DNA of 64,000 nucleotides from DASCNA01 sp036011305. GTDB lineage: Bacteria; Verrucomicrobiota; Lentisphaeria; Victivallales; GWF2-38-69. Under the pieces are notes generated by a model. That model was given only the letters and a program-made list of their open reading frames with translations, was not told the origin of the DNA and made no database searches. Shown here piece by piece: positions 43,833 through 52,746 of this stretch. How positions within the stretch are numbered: the stretch's first letter is position 1; each line of letters starts with the position of its first letter. The stretch lies in contig DASCNA010000168.1 in NCBI GenBank assembly GCA_036011305.1, positions 1 to 64,000 on the forward strand, read 5' to 3'. The translations under genes and the position numbers were made by a program.

Positions 43833-45173
43833 ATGAAACTACTTTTTTTGATAATTATTTCAATTATTGTTTTAGCTTTATATATTTATTTTAACGGCGG
43901 TATATCATCAGGAAATGAGATCGAATTTCTGACCAACAGAACGGATTTTATACATGGCAGTCAGACAGTATCAGGCGCTAAAAATCCTGAAACTGCTTAT
44001 TTTACCATACTTGCAGAAAAATTTAAAAAAAAGACCGGGATTACAGTTAAACTGACCGGATATTCAGATTATACAGTTGCTATGAAGAGAAGGCTTGCAA
44101 GTCAGAAATACGGAGATGTTATAACACTCCCCGACAGTAATTTTAATCCTGCTACAATTACAACTTTTTTTAAACCTCTTGGCACTAAAAAGCAGCTATC
44201 TAACTTCTATTTTCTGAATAACTGTGCTGTAGGTGATAAGGTATATGGACTTTCAGAAGCATACTATTTTTCCGCAATCGTTTATAATAAAAAAGTTTTT
44301 GCCAGTGTCGGGTATAAAACTTTTCCTAAAACTCTTGAACAACTGCATGATGCTTTTAGGAAAATAAAAGCAGAAGGGAAGATCCCAGTTATTCTTAACA
44401 GAGGTGCTAACTGGCCTTTGGGCCGGATAAAAATTTTCTCTGATAATTTTGACGGCAAAGCCTCCTCGTTTAATAAAATGTGGATGCATAATAACCCGTT
44501 CAGTAGAGACTATCCGATAGGAAGAGCTATATATGAAACTGCCTTATGGGTACATAACGGGTGGACAGAACCTGAATTTCTTCATAACTGCTGGGATGAA
44601 TCTATTACTCAGATAGCTGAAGGAAGTGCCGGAATGATTATGATAGGAACCTGGGCTCTTCCGCAGGTGCAGGAAAGAACACTGCTTATCAAAGGAGCCG
44701 AACCTGATGACATTGGTTTTGCGCCTATACCGCAGACTTCTCCAAAGCTTGGAACCTATATCCTTGCCGGAGCAGGTAATCCAATGGTAATAAGCAAAAA
44801 AACTAAAAACTTTAAGGCCTGCAAAGAGTGGATATATGCTATTATAAACAGTGGAATATTTGCGAACCAGGGAGGTCTTCCGATTAATAGGGATAATAAA
44901 AAAATCAACAAAGAATTTATTTATATTTTTAATGAAATTCATACCGGAAAATTGATAAGACTTAATGATCCTCCTATAACTGAATATGACGGTTTTAGAA
45001 CCGTTACTCTGTTAAAGGATATGAATGTATATACCAATTTTAAATATATTGGAAATGCTCTTGATAAAGCGAGAATATCCATGGAGGCATATGAAAATTA
45101 TGTAAACAAACTCAATAGAGAGTTTAATGAAGCAAAAACCAACAGAGGATATACAAATAATGATAAAATGTAA
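43833..45173 (+). CDS. sugar-binding protein 3 of three, intact, membrane-anchored
   Basis: Third copy of the tandem ABC sugar-binding proteins and the only uninterrupted one (446 residues). The N-terminal helix LLFLIIISIIVLALYIYF without a lipobox or clear cleavage site suggests an uncleaved anchor that keeps it on the periplasmic face of the inner membrane. Two-lobed CUT1-type fold: EIEFLTNRTDFIHGS, YGDVITLPDSNFNPATI, YNKKVFASVGYKTFPKT, QVQERTLLIKGAEPDDIGF, DKARISMEAYENYVNKL. It lies 12 bases behind copy 2. The permease genes follow after a 160-base gap with AT-rich repeats. It probably delivers an oligosaccharide to them. Confidence 0.9.
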   Translation: MKLLFLIIISIIVLALYIYFNGGISSGNEIEFLTNRTDFIHGSQTVSGAKNPETAYFTILAEKFKKKTGITVKLTGYSDYTVAMKRRLASQKYGDVITLPDSNFNPATITTFFKPLGTKKQLSNFYFLNNCAVGDKVYGLSEAYYFSAIVYNKKVFASVGYKTFPKTLEQLHDAFRKIKAEGKIPVILNRGANWPLGRIKIFSDNFDGKASSFNKMWMHNNPFSRDYPIGRAIYETALWVHNGWTEPEFLHNCWDESITQIAEGSAGMIMIGTWALPQVQERTLLIKGAEPDDIGFAPIPQTSPKLGTYILAGAGNPMVISKKTKNFKACKEWIYAIINSGIFANQGGLPINRDNKKINKEFIYIFNEIHTGKLIRLNDPPITEYDGFRTVTLLKDMNVYTNFKYIGNALDKARISMEAYENYVNKLNREFNEAKTNRGYTNNDKM

Positions 45174-45197
45174 ATTATTAATGGTTAACGATAATTA
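45171..45197 (+). repeat. dispersed AT-rich repeat, copy 1
   Basis: TAAATTATTAATGGTTAACG followed by ATAATT, overlapping the stop of binding protein 3. It matches copies at 48551 and 53771 and, inverted, those at 45282 and 53801. The core is ATTATTAATGGNTAANGATT. Confidence 0.55.
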
Positions 45198-45281
45198 GGG
45201 CTAAAAGTTAAAATATTACGTTTTAGTATAAGAGGTTTCGTATTCAGTCTCTTGAAAAAAATAAATACTTTAGATAAATAT

Positions 45282-45322
45282 CCAATTAACAATTTATAAT
45301 TAACCATTAACAATTAATTAAT
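45282..45322 (-). repeat. dispersed AT-rich repeat, copy 2 (inverted)
   Basis: Reverse-complement orientation of the same element, containing ATTAACCATTAACAATTAAT, immediately before the MalF-type gene start. With copy 1 it brackets about 85 bases of intergenic DNA as an inverted pair. Confidence 0.55.
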
Positions 45323-45334
45323 ATGGGGAGTAAT

Positions 45335-46210
45335 ATGTTTTCAAAATTAAGTTATAAAAGCCAGAGAAAAATGGTGATAATTTCATTTCTGGCAATTCCG
45401 TTTTTTCTGCTTTTATTGTTTACGTACTGGCCTACGATATTAATGTTTTATTACAGTTTTACTGATTGGAACGGATTTAGTCCTATATGCCATATGATTG
45501 GTATTGATAATTATATAACTATTTTTACTACATCAATGTACTGGAAACTGTTTGAAAACAGTTTGTATTATTTAGTCAGCGGTATTCTTCAGATAACATT
45601 TGCCTTTCTTTTAGCAGTATTATTGAATTCTAAAGTTAGATTCAAAAACGTGTTTAAAGGAATAATTGTGTTTCCTTATTTGCTAAATGGTGTTGCCATA
45701 TCATTAATTTTTATCGCTTTTTTCAAGTTTAACGGAACATTTAACTCTATACTGGATATGGTAGGTTTGAATGCATGGGCTAAGTTCTGGATCACTGATG
45801 CCAATATAGCAAATTATTCATTGGCTTTTACTGCTTTCTGGAGATATTTCGGTTTCAATTTTATCCTTTTTTTAGGAGCTATGCAGAGCATCCCGGGAGA
45901 ACTTTTCGAAGCGGCTAAAATTGACGGTGCATCTGCATGGCAGGAAGCTAAATATATAATAATACCCTCTATAAAAAGAATTATTGAAATCAACCTGATC
46001 CTTACTATTGCGGGAGCTATTAAAGTGTTTGAAATACCATATATAATGACAGGCGGAGCGAACGGCACAAATACTTTTGTTGTTGAGACTATGCAGACAG
46101 CTTTCGGAAGCAATAGGGTAGGTTTGGCATCAGCTATGGCTGTGATAGTTCTTATTATTGTATTGATTGTCACAGTTATTCAAAGGAAGTTTTTAAAGGA
46201 GGATATATAA
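45335..46210 (+). CDS. sugar ABC permease, MalF/UgpA type
   Basis: Inner-membrane permease of the CUT1 (maltose-type) family. Six helices, first FLAIPFFLLLLFTYWPTI. The coupling EAA loop is ELFEAAKIDGASAWQEAKYI, near residue 186, with the invariant Gly. The sequence YTNPGG-like end is here MTGGANGTNTFVVE. ATG 45335 is preferred to ATG 45323 because GGGGAG at 45325-45330 lies between them. Length 291 is normal. The MalG-type gene follows without a gap. The partner ATPase is not encoded in the window. Confidence 0.92.
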   Translation: MFSKLSYKSQRKMVIISFLAIPFFLLLLFTYWPTILMFYYSFTDWNGFSPICHMIGIDNYITIFTTSMYWKLFENSLYYLVSGILQITFAFLLAVLLNSKVRFKNVFKGIIVFPYLLNGVAISLIFIAFFKFNGTFNSILDMVGLNAWAKFWITDANIANYSLAFTAFWRYFGFNFILFLGAMQSIPGELFEAAKIDGASAWQEAKYIIIPSIKRIIEINLILTIAGAIKVFEIPYIMTGGANGTNTFVVETMQTAFGSNRVGLASAMAVIVLIIVLIVTVIQRKFLKEDI

Positions 46211-47047
46211 ATGTCTAATTCTAAAAAATATATCGCCAAGACAGTAAAATATGCTATCCTTATTTTTACTGCGATACTTGTTATACTGCCGATACTAGTT
46301 GTCCTATTCGGAGCACTTAAAACTCAGTCTCAATATGCTACAACAAATATTATCACCCCTCCTACCGACTGGTTTAATTTTCAGAATTTTAAAATAGCAT
46401 TTGTGGAAGGTAAAATGTGGATCGGTTTAATGAATACATCTGTACTGCTTCTTGTATCTTTAACTTTTTCTACATTGTTCGGTGCTATGGTTGCCTATGT
46501 ATTGCAAAGATTTAAATTTTTTGGTAGGGATCTGATTTTTAATCTTTTTATAGTTGCTATCCTTGTACCTTCAATTACTCTGCAGGTTACTATTTTTCAG
46601 GTGATAAGCAATCTCGGACTTTATAATACTATTTATTCAGCACTAATTCTTTATGTTGGAACAGATGTAATTTCCATATATATTTTTATGCAGTTTTTAA
46701 CCTCAATACCAAAAGCAATTGATGAATCTGGTATAATTGACGGAGCATCATACTTTACGATTTTCTTTAAGTTGATTTTTCCTTTACTGAAGCCTGCAAT
46801 AGTTACTGTAGTTATCATTAAAGGAATCGGGATTTATAACGACTTTTATGTTCCTTTGCTGTATATGCCGGCACAGAGGTTAAAAACTCTTTCTACATCA
46901 CTATATAGTTTTATCGGGCCATACGGAAGTTCCTGGCAGATAATTTGTGCAGGTGTAATCCTGATTATAATTCCGTCATTGATCGTTTTTATCTGTCTTC
47001 AAAAATATATCTATAATGGATTTGTTTCAGGATCTGTAAAATCGTAA
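46211..47047 (+). CDS. sugar ABC permease, MalG/UgpE type
   Basis: Second half of the CUT1 permease pair. Six helices starting with YAILIFTAILVILPILVVLF. The EAA-like loop is AIDESGIIDGASYFTIFFKL (about 175-195) with the expected Gly-Ala. AAGGAGGA precedes the ATG, one base after the upstream stop, so translation is tightly linked to the MalF-type gene. Length 278 is typical. It forms the channel with that protein; binding protein 3 is the likely receptor. Confidence 0.92.
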   Translation: MSNSKKYIAKTVKYAILIFTAILVILPILVVLFGALKTQSQYATTNIITPPTDWFNFQNFKIAFVEGKMWIGLMNTSVLLLVSLTFSTLFGAMVAYVLQRFKFFGRDLIFNLFIVAILVPSITLQVTIFQVISNLGLYNTIYSALILYVGTDVISIYIFMQFLTSIPKAIDESGIIDGASYFTIFFKLIFPLLKPAIVTVVIIKGIGIYNDFYVPLLYMPAQRLKTLSTSLYSFIGPYGSSWQIICAGVILIIIPSLIVFICLQKYIYNGFVSGSVKS

Positions 47048-47049
47048 TT

Positions 47050-47679
47050 ATGATTAATACTCTGGATCATATCTTCAAATTTATTTTTCTGTCATTTACA
47101 TTGTCCTGCTTGTGGACTATTTCTGTAGTTTGCGGTCTGGGGGTTCTGTCATTTATACCTGCTACAGCAGTGCTTATGAAAATTGAATATTTATATGTAT
47201 CTGATAACCTGAACATTTCAGAATCAATAGTTAAACTTTTTTTCATTGAATTTTTCCGAAATTTTAGATCGATGTTTAAATATAACGTTTTATTTGTGAT
47301 TTTAATTATCCTAATAATAAACATAAAACTTATTCACAATTATTCTTTCTATGGATTTAACCTGATTTTTAATGCTGTATACCTTTATCTCCTGATATTT
47401 TTTATGACTTATATCGGATATTTTTCCTTTTATTTGACTTTTATGAATGATGGATTTAAGAATAATATTAAAAATTCATTTATTTTTATGTTTACAAAAA
47501 TAGGTTTTTTTCTTGCTGCCATATTTCTTAATTTTTTCCTTGCACTGTTATTTTACTATTCAGTAATTTGGATTTTGCTTTTTGGAATTAGTATATATGC
47601 ATATATATTTGTTCTTATTAATAAAAATACATTAGATAAATTAATTTACTGTGTGGAGCAAGGGAAAAATGAAAACTGA
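47050..47679 (+). CDS. YesL-like (DUF624) membrane protein
   Basis: Small integral membrane protein of the YesL type, usually found beside CUT1 sugar permeases; its function is unknown. Five to six helices. The N-terminal LWTISVVCGLGVLSFIPATA corresponds to the family's LW...G.GP.TAA-like opening, after which longer helices follow. Length 209 agrees. It begins two bases after the MalG-type stop and ends with a TGA overlapping the start of the PHP gene, so it is fully embedded in the operon. Identification rests on motif and context. Confidence 0.72.
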   Translation: MINTLDHIFKFIFLSFTLSCLWTISVVCGLGVLSFIPATAVLMKIEYLYVSDNLNISESIVKLFFIEFFRNFRSMFKYNVLFVILIILIINIKLIHNYSFYGFNLIFNAVYLYLLIFFMTYIGYFSFYLTFMNDGFKNNIKNSFIFMFTKIGFFLAAIFLNFFLALLFYYSVIWILLFGISIYAYIFVLINKNTLDKLIYCVEQGKNEN

Positions 47680-48559
47680 AAAAATATTTAGATATAATAC
47701 AAAAAATGTATGGTTCAAAGGAAATACGCATATTCATTCAACTGCTTCAGATGGGGGAAAAACTATTCCTGAGTTGGATGAAATGTATTATTCAGAAGGG
47801 TATGATTTCCTTTTTGCAACTGATCACTGGGTTTGTTCTAATGTTGATGAATATAAAAATCAAACAAAACTTTTATGGCTTGATGGTGTAGAAATAGACA
47901 GTGAAGAACATGGTGAGCCGTTTTACCACATAGTTTGTTTGGGAAGGCTGAAAGGTGTCAGCCCTGATTTAGATATAAAAGAGAATATAAAAATAGTAAA
48001 GAGTCAAAATGGATTTGTTATAATGGCACATCCTCACTGGTGTGGAAATTCCACAGAAGATACACAGAAAATTGATTTTGACGGTGTTGAAATTTATAAT
48101 CAGGTCTGTCATCTGATTAATGGTAAAAGTTACGGAGGTGTTCACTGGGATTATATGCTGATGAGAAATCAGAATATCTTAGCTTTTGCCGCAGATGATG
48201 CTCATATAGATAATGATGAACCTTCCTGGAATGGGGGATGGATAAAAGTAAACTGTGAATCATTGACTGAAGAAAATGTTATGAATTCCATTAGAAACGG
48301 TAACTTTTTTGCTTCTACCGGTCCGGACTTTCTGGATATTAGTTATAGTGATGGGAAATTATTTTTAAAAACTTCACAGGTTACTGATGTTCGCCTTGTC
48401 GGGCCGAGTTACAGGCATGTAATTAACAGTACAGTACTTTCTGGCAGGGAATATACTGAATGTGAAATAGATGTTCCTTCAGATTGGACATATTACTATT
48501 TGGAAATAGAAGATTCTAAAGGTAAAAAAGCCTGGACTAATAATCTATTTAATTGTTAA
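47669..48559 (+). CDS. PHP-domain metal-dependent hydrolase
   Basis: Cytoplasmic PHP-superfamily phosphoesterase-like enzyme. The metal site opens with KGNTHIHSTASDGG (about 16-29) and includes FLFATDHW, MAHPHWCG and FAADDAHI. A C-terminal beta-rich segment (about 210-296: NGNFFASTGPDFLDISYS, VTDVRLVGPSYRHVI) is attached. This two-part layout occurs in CehA-like enzymes. I start at ATG 47669, whose AAGGGA lies inside the previous gene; an upstream frame exists but is out of register with a ribosome binding site. It ends the sugar operon and probably hydrolyses a phosphate ester of an imported compound. A short relic of a paralogue is at 49837-49911. Confidence 0.85.
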   Translation: MKTEKIFRYNTKNVWFKGNTHIHSTASDGGKTIPELDEMYYSEGYDFLFATDHWVCSNVDEYKNQTKLLWLDGVEIDSEEHGEPFYHIVCLGRLKGVSPDLDIKENIKIVKSQNGFVIMAHPHWCGNSTEDTQKIDFDGVEIYNQVCHLINGKSYGGVHWDYMLMRNQNILAFAADDAHIDNDEPSWNGGWIKVNCESLTEENVMNSIRNGNFFASTGPDFLDISYSDGKLFLKTSQVTDVRLVGPSYRHVINSTVLSGREYTECEIDVPSDWTYYYLEIEDSKGKKAWTNNLFNC

Positions 48560-48591
48560 TTATAAATTATTAATGGGTAATGATTAATTGC
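48551..48591 (+). repeat. dispersed AT-rich repeat, copy 3
   Basis: AATTGTTAATTATAAATTAT followed by TAATGGGTAATGATTAATTG, overlapping the end of the PHP gene (its last codons and stop). It is the longest plus-orientation copy of the element that also occurs at 45171 and 53771. Confidence 0.55.
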
Positions 48592-48765
48592 CATCAGGTA
48601 TTATTTTAAGGATATTTCTTTCTTCTTTTGCTGCAAAAAGATATGATTTTTATTTTTGAACTGCCATGGTGTTATTTTAAATAATTGATACTTATTTCCA
48701 TTAACTTATAATATTTTTTTTTGACTAGAGAATAAGATTTTAAATTATATTAAAGGAAACTATAA

Positions 48766-49776
48766 ATGATTGATTTAAGAAGTGATACAGTTACCAAGCC
48801 TACAATATCCATGCGCAAGGCAATGATGGATGCCAATGTAGGAGATGATGTTTTTGGAGATGATCCTACAGTGAATGAATTGCAGCAGCTAGCTGCAGAT
48901 AAACTTGGATTTGAAGCTGGATTATTCACATGTAGTGGAACTCAGGCAAATTTAATTGCATTACTCAGTCATTGTCAAAGAGGGGATGAATATATTGTCG
49001 GGCAGGAAGCTCATAATTTCAAATGGGAAGGTGGAGGAGCTGCAGTTCTGGGAGGAATACAGCCACAGCCTATTGAACATGAAGAAAATGGCAGCCTTTC
49101 ATTAAAAAAAATAAAAAAAGCTATAAAACCAATAAATATTCACTTTGCAAAAACAAAGCTTATTTCAATAGAAAATACTCACCATGGGAAGGTACTTCCT
49201 CTGAAATATCTTGATGAAATATCAAAAATTGCACAACAAAACAGATTGTACAGACATTTGGATGGTGCAAGAGCTTTTAATGCTGCGGTTAAACAACAGG
49301 TGAATATAAAGGAAATAACAAAATACTTTGATACAGTTTCTATATGTCTGTCAAAAGGACTTGCTGCTCCCATCGGGTCAATCCTATGCGGGAATAGAGA
49401 ATTTATCGAAAATGCCATTAGATGGAGAAAAGTATGTGGTGGGGGGATGAGACAGGCCGGTATTCTTGCGGCGGCAGGTATACTTTCACTCACTGAACAG
49501 GTAGATCGTCTTCAAGAAGACCATGAACACGCTATGATTCTTGGAGAAAGCCTTAACGAAATGCCTGAATTCAGAGTCGATTTGAATCTTATTCAGACAA
49601 ATATGGTTTTTGCCAGACTGCTAAAAGGTGACTCTGACGAATTAAGTGTTTATCTACGTAAAAATGGGATTATCGTAGTTCCAGATGAAAATATGAGATT
49701 TGTTTTTCACAAGGATATAAAGAGAGAAGATGTAGATACAGTGATTAAGGCTTTAAAGGATTTTTTTACAAAGTAG
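48766..49776 (+). CDS. low-specificity L-threonine aldolase
   Basis: PLP-dependent cytosolic enzyme that splits L-threonine and allo-threonine to glycine and acetaldehyde. N-terminal MIDLRSDTVTKPTISMRKAM is diagnostic of the fold type I threonine aldolase family. GDDVFGDDPTVNELQ and FTCSGTQANLIALLSH form the cofactor region. HLDGARAFNAA (about 164-174) holds the PLP-contacting Asp and Arg, and CLSKGLAAPIGSILCG (about 194-209) the Schiff-base Lys. Length 336 is normal. AAAGGA precedes the ATG. It stands alone after the sugar operon. Confidence 0.93.
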   Translation: MIDLRSDTVTKPTISMRKAMMDANVGDDVFGDDPTVNELQQLAADKLGFEAGLFTCSGTQANLIALLSHCQRGDEYIVGQEAHNFKWEGGGAAVLGGIQPQPIEHEENGSLSLKKIKKAIKPINIHFAKTKLISIENTHHGKVLPLKYLDEISKIAQQNRLYRHLDGARAFNAAVKQQVNIKEITKYFDTVSICLSKGLAAPIGSILCGNREFIENAIRWRKVCGGGMRQAGILAAAGILSLTEQVDRLQEDHEHAMILGESLNEMPEFRVDLNLIQTNMVFARLLKGDSDELSVYLRKNGIIVVPDENMRFVFHKDIKREDVDTVIKALKDFFTK

Positions 49777-49836
49777 AATTTTTCTTTCTTAGTATTTATA
49801 GGATAATAAGTAAGTTGTTTTATGGTAATTAAACAT

Positions 49837-49911
49837 AAAATATCACAGGTTACTGACATCCCTCTTTTTGGGCCAACTTACAGGCATCTAATTAATCTTT
49901 ATATTTTTTGA
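49837..49911 (+). pseudogene. internal relic of a PHP-domain gene
   Basis: In frame this reads SQVTDIPLFGPTYRHLIN then LYIF and a TGA. It matches SQVTDVRLVGPSYRHVIN in the intact PHP gene (47669-48559). DNA similarity spans about 55 bases (CACAGGTTACTGA, TTACAGGCAT) with no start or ribosome binding site. It is not a shadow of the neighbouring genes. Confidence 0.78.
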
Positions 49912-49926
49912 TACATTATTAGATTA

Positions 49927-51198
49927 TTACTTATTTTTGTTGCTGCAAGGTGAACTGAAAATATTTAATCCCGGTATTTTTAAAAATGATTTATTCTTTC
50001 TTATTATGCCAGGTTCTTTTACTTTCATTGTTACTGCAGTAGCAAATGCTATTAGGTAAAATCCTATAATCATAGGAATAACCCACTCTGCATTGCCTGA
50101 ATCAAGAATATGTCCATAAATATCTGACATAAGAAATTGTGGAAGTGCTACTGCAAAGTTCAGTAATCCCATATACCAGCCTAATTTATTTGGTGGGGCA
50201 ACAAGTGCTAGAGTACTATACATACATATATTACCGGCTAGAAAAAATATTCCATACATAAATATCCAGGAATAAAGAATCCAGACCGAAGCTCCGGTAT
50301 GTAGAAATGTGACTAAGAATATATTACATGCGACTAGACCAAGTGTTGCAAAGATAAAAATATTTTTTTTACTGAAACGGTCTATATATTTAAAAGCAGA
50401 TATTCCAAATATTAAACCTGCTGTAGTGCTGAAGATAGCAAATCTTCCAACTACATGTTCGGTGAAATGATAAGTTTTTACAAACAGAGATGTTCCCATC
50501 TGAGAAATTCCTGTATTTGCTGCAAAAAACAGAAATGTAATAAAGAATAGTTTAAGCACTTCTTTATTGTAAAGGAATTCAAAAGAAAAAGGTTGCTTTA
50601 CTCTTTTTGTATAGTTTTCAGGACGCTCTTTTACTACAGTAGGTACTATTAAAAGTGTTGATATAATCATTATTATGGCCATTGCAGCAAAAGTAATTTC
50701 AGGGTGCTTATTGTTCCATATGTATCCTGCAAGAATACCCATAATTAAAGCACCTATTGTAGATGTAGTTCTGGCTATTGTATTAGCCTGACCGATTTGA
50801 TCTTTATCAACTACTTCCATAACCATTGTATAATAGGAACATTGAGCAATATTGATTAAAATACAAGTCGCGCCTACCATTATAAAATAAGCAATAAAAT
50901 TAGTTGCCAAAGGCCATAGAGCTATACTGATTCCGCCAAAAACCATTCCGTAAACAAGCCACGGAGAGCGTTTTCCCCATTTATGACGTGTTTTATCGCT
51001 TAGAATACCAATAATAATCTGAGTAACAACTCCGACAACAGCTGCAAACATATAAATTTTTGCAATATCTTCTGCTGAGTTAGTAAAATGATAACCGAAA
51101 AAAGCAACAACATTCCCTAATGCTGCCCACATAATGCCGATACCGATATCTGGAATACCAATTAAAAGAGGATTCCATTTTCTAACATTGTATTTCAT
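49927..51198 (-). CDS. GPH-type MFS sugar:cation symporter
   Basis: Inner-membrane secondary sugar carrier of the glycoside-pentoside-hexuronide type. About twelve helices. GIMWAALGNVVAFFGYHF near the N-terminus and the loop GILSDKTRHKWGKRSPWLV (about residue 64) are characteristic; the K.GRR/KR-P-W core is the family hallmark. Length 423 is slightly short for GPH but normal for the related sucrose-type carriers. GGGGAG sits nine bases before the ATG. It lies 56 bases downstream of the GH1 glucosidase gene on the same strand, so it likely imports the beta-glucoside that GH1 cleaves. Confidence 0.85.
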   Translation of the reverse strand: MKYNVRKWNPLLIGIPDIGIGIMWAALGNVVAFFGYHFTNSAEDIAKIYMFAAVVGVVTQIIIGILSDKTRHKWGKRSPWLVYGMVFGGISIALWPLATNFIAYFIMVGATCILINIAQCSYYTMVMEVVDKDQIGQANTIARTTSTIGALIMGILAGYIWNNKHPEITFAAMAIIMIISTLLIVPTVVKERPENYTKRVKQPFSFEFLYNKEVLKLFFITFLFFAANTGISQMGTSLFVKTYHFTEHVVGRFAIFSTTAGLIFGISAFKYIDRFSKKNIFIFATLGLVACNIFLVTFLHTGASVWILYSWIFMYGIFFLAGNICMYSTLALVAPPNKLGWYMGLLNFAVALPQFLMSDIYGHILDSGNAEWVIPMIIGFYLIAFATAVTMKVKEPGIIRKNKSFLKIPGLNIFSSPCSNKNK

Positions 51199-51254
51199 CG
51201 TATACTTCTCCCCATCATTTATAAATATAATTTACAGCTCATTATGTATATTTT

Positions 51255-52607
51255 TTATAAAGAAAGCTGTTTATTAGTCTTTATTAATTCCCTATAGAAT
51301 TCACCGCTCATTTTGAGTTTGCGTTCAAATGTACTGTAGTTTACTCTGGTAATGCCAAATCTTTTCGAATATCCATAAGCCCATTCAAAATTATCCATTA
51401 AAGACCACACAAAGTAACCTCTTATATCGCATCCTTCTTTTATCGCTTTATTAATCATTTCAAGGTGAGTTCTAATATATTCAACTCTACTAATATCAAT
51501 TACTTCTCCATTTGCCTCTTCTACATCGGCGGCAGCCATACCGTTTTCAGTTATAAATACAGGAATATTATTAAATTCTTCTTTTGAAAATTTTAAAGCA
51601 TAGTATAAAGCTTTTGGAGTTATAGGCCATTGCATATCTGTCTTTGGATAATCTTCTGAAAAGTTCAAAATTTCATATCCGTTACTGCTTTCACTGGCTC
51701 TGACAGGGAGTCCTGTATAGTAATTATAGCCAATAAAATCACAAGGTTCAGATATTATTTTCATTTCATCTTCTGTATAATGTGGAGCATCATCACCAAG
51801 TAATTTAAGATATTCATTACTGTATGCACCTTTCATAATAGGAAATAGAATAGATTGATTAAGATCTTTCCAGGCTTTTTTTGCTGCATGAATATTTTTT
51901 TCTGTATCAATTACAGGCCATGTTGTATCTAAGTTTTCTACAATCCCTATATTTGGTTTTACATTTGCATTTTCTCTAATTACTTTTACAGCAAGTCCAT
52001 GTCCGAGAAGGGCATTATGTATAGTTTGATTGACAATTTGTTCCGGTTCAATTTGTCCAGGTGCATGTCTCCCTTCTCTATGCGCTAAAGTGGTAAAACA
52101 TTTTATTTCATTTATTGTGATCCAGTTACTGACTCTGTTAGAAAATTTATCAACAATAATTTTAGCGTATTCTGAGAAATATTTTGATACTTCTTTACTT
52201 CTCCAGCCACCGTAAATATCTTCCAGTTTTTGAGGAAGATCCCAGTGAAAGAGTGTTATATATGGTTCTATTCCTTTAACTAATAGATTGTCTAAAAGTC
52301 TGTCATAGAAATCTAAGCCTTTTTCGTTTATTTTTCCTTTTCCGTCTGGAAGAATTCTGGGCCATGAAACTGAAAATCTATAAGCATCAAGACCCAAATT
52401 CTTCATGAGATCTATATCTTCGGAATATCTGTTGTAATGATCACAGGCTTTAGCTCCGTTATCGTTATTGATAACTTTCCCGGGTAATGAAGAAAACCTG
52501 TCCCATGTACACTCCCCTCTGCCATCTGTTTTATTTGCCCCTTCAATCTGGTAACTCGCCGTTGCTGCTCCCCAAATGAAATCTTTTGGTAAAATCAAAT
52601 TTTTCAT
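51255..52607 (-). CDS. GH1 family beta-glucosidase
   Basis: Cytoplasmic glycosidase of family 1. FIWGAATASYQIEGA at the N-terminus is the family start, LFHWDLPQKLEDIYGGWRS an internal block. The acid/base Glu is in TINEIKCF (about 166) and the nucleophile in VFITENGMAA (about 353); the sequence FVWSLMDNFEWAYGYSKRFG at the end is also typical. Length 450 is normal. Phospho-beta-glucosidases usually show a Ser/Lys/Tyr phosphate site near the end, here not evident. Its promoter region contains a perfect 24-base palindrome (operator of the divergent LacI-type regulator). Confidence 0.95.
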   Translation of the reverse strand: MKNLILPKDFIWGAATASYQIEGANKTDGRGECTWDRFSSLPGKVINNDNGAKACDHYNRYSEDIDLMKNLGLDAYRFSVSWPRILPDGKGKINEKGLDFYDRLLDNLLVKGIEPYITLFHWDLPQKLEDIYGGWRSKEVSKYFSEYAKIIVDKFSNRVSNWITINEIKCFTTLAHREGRHAPGQIEPEQIVNQTIHNALLGHGLAVKVIRENANVKPNIGIVENLDTTWPVIDTEKNIHAAKKAWKDLNQSILFPIMKGAYSNEYLKLLGDDAPHYTEDEMKIISEPCDFIGYNYYTGLPVRASESSNGYEILNFSEDYPKTDMQWPITPKALYYALKFSKEEFNNIPVFITENGMAAADVEEANGEVIDISRVEYIRTHLEMINKAIKEGCDIRGYFVWSLMDNFEWAYGYSKRFGITRVNYSTFERKLKMSGEFYRELIKTNKQLSL

Positions 52608-52628
52608 ATTATTGGTCCCCTATTTTTG

Positions 52629-52652
52629 TTTTAGTAAAACGTTTTACTAAAA
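52629..52652. promoter_or_regulatory. perfect palindromic LacI-family operator
   Basis: A perfect 24-base palindrome whose half is TTTTAGTAAAAC, with central CG. This is the shape of LacI/GalR-type operators. It lies 21 bases upstream of the GH1 start, between that gene and the divergent regulator gene, and would control the GH1-symporter operon and the regulator itself. Confidence 0.85.
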
Positions 52653-52663
52653 TACTTAAAGGT

Positions 52664-52692
52664 TTGACAAATACAACTTGATAAAATATTTA
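52664..52692 (+). promoter_or_regulatory. promoter of the LacI-type regulator gene
   Basis: TTGACA at 52664-52669, then a 17-base spacer and TATTTA at 52687-52692 as an imperfect -10. It lies between the two operator sites, so either could repress it. Confidence 0.4.
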
Positions 52693-52724
52693 TTTTAAAT
52701 ATATTTTATATATAAGTAATAAAG

Positions 52725-52736
52725 TAAAACGATTTA
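52725..52736. promoter_or_regulatory. second, weaker operator site
   Basis: TAAAACGATTTA resembles the core TAAAACGTTTTA of the perfect palindrome at 52629-52652, with one imperfect half. It lies just before the GAGGTG ribosome binding site of the regulator gene, a good position for autoregulation. Confidence 0.55.
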
Positions 52737-52746
52737 GAGGTGTTGT

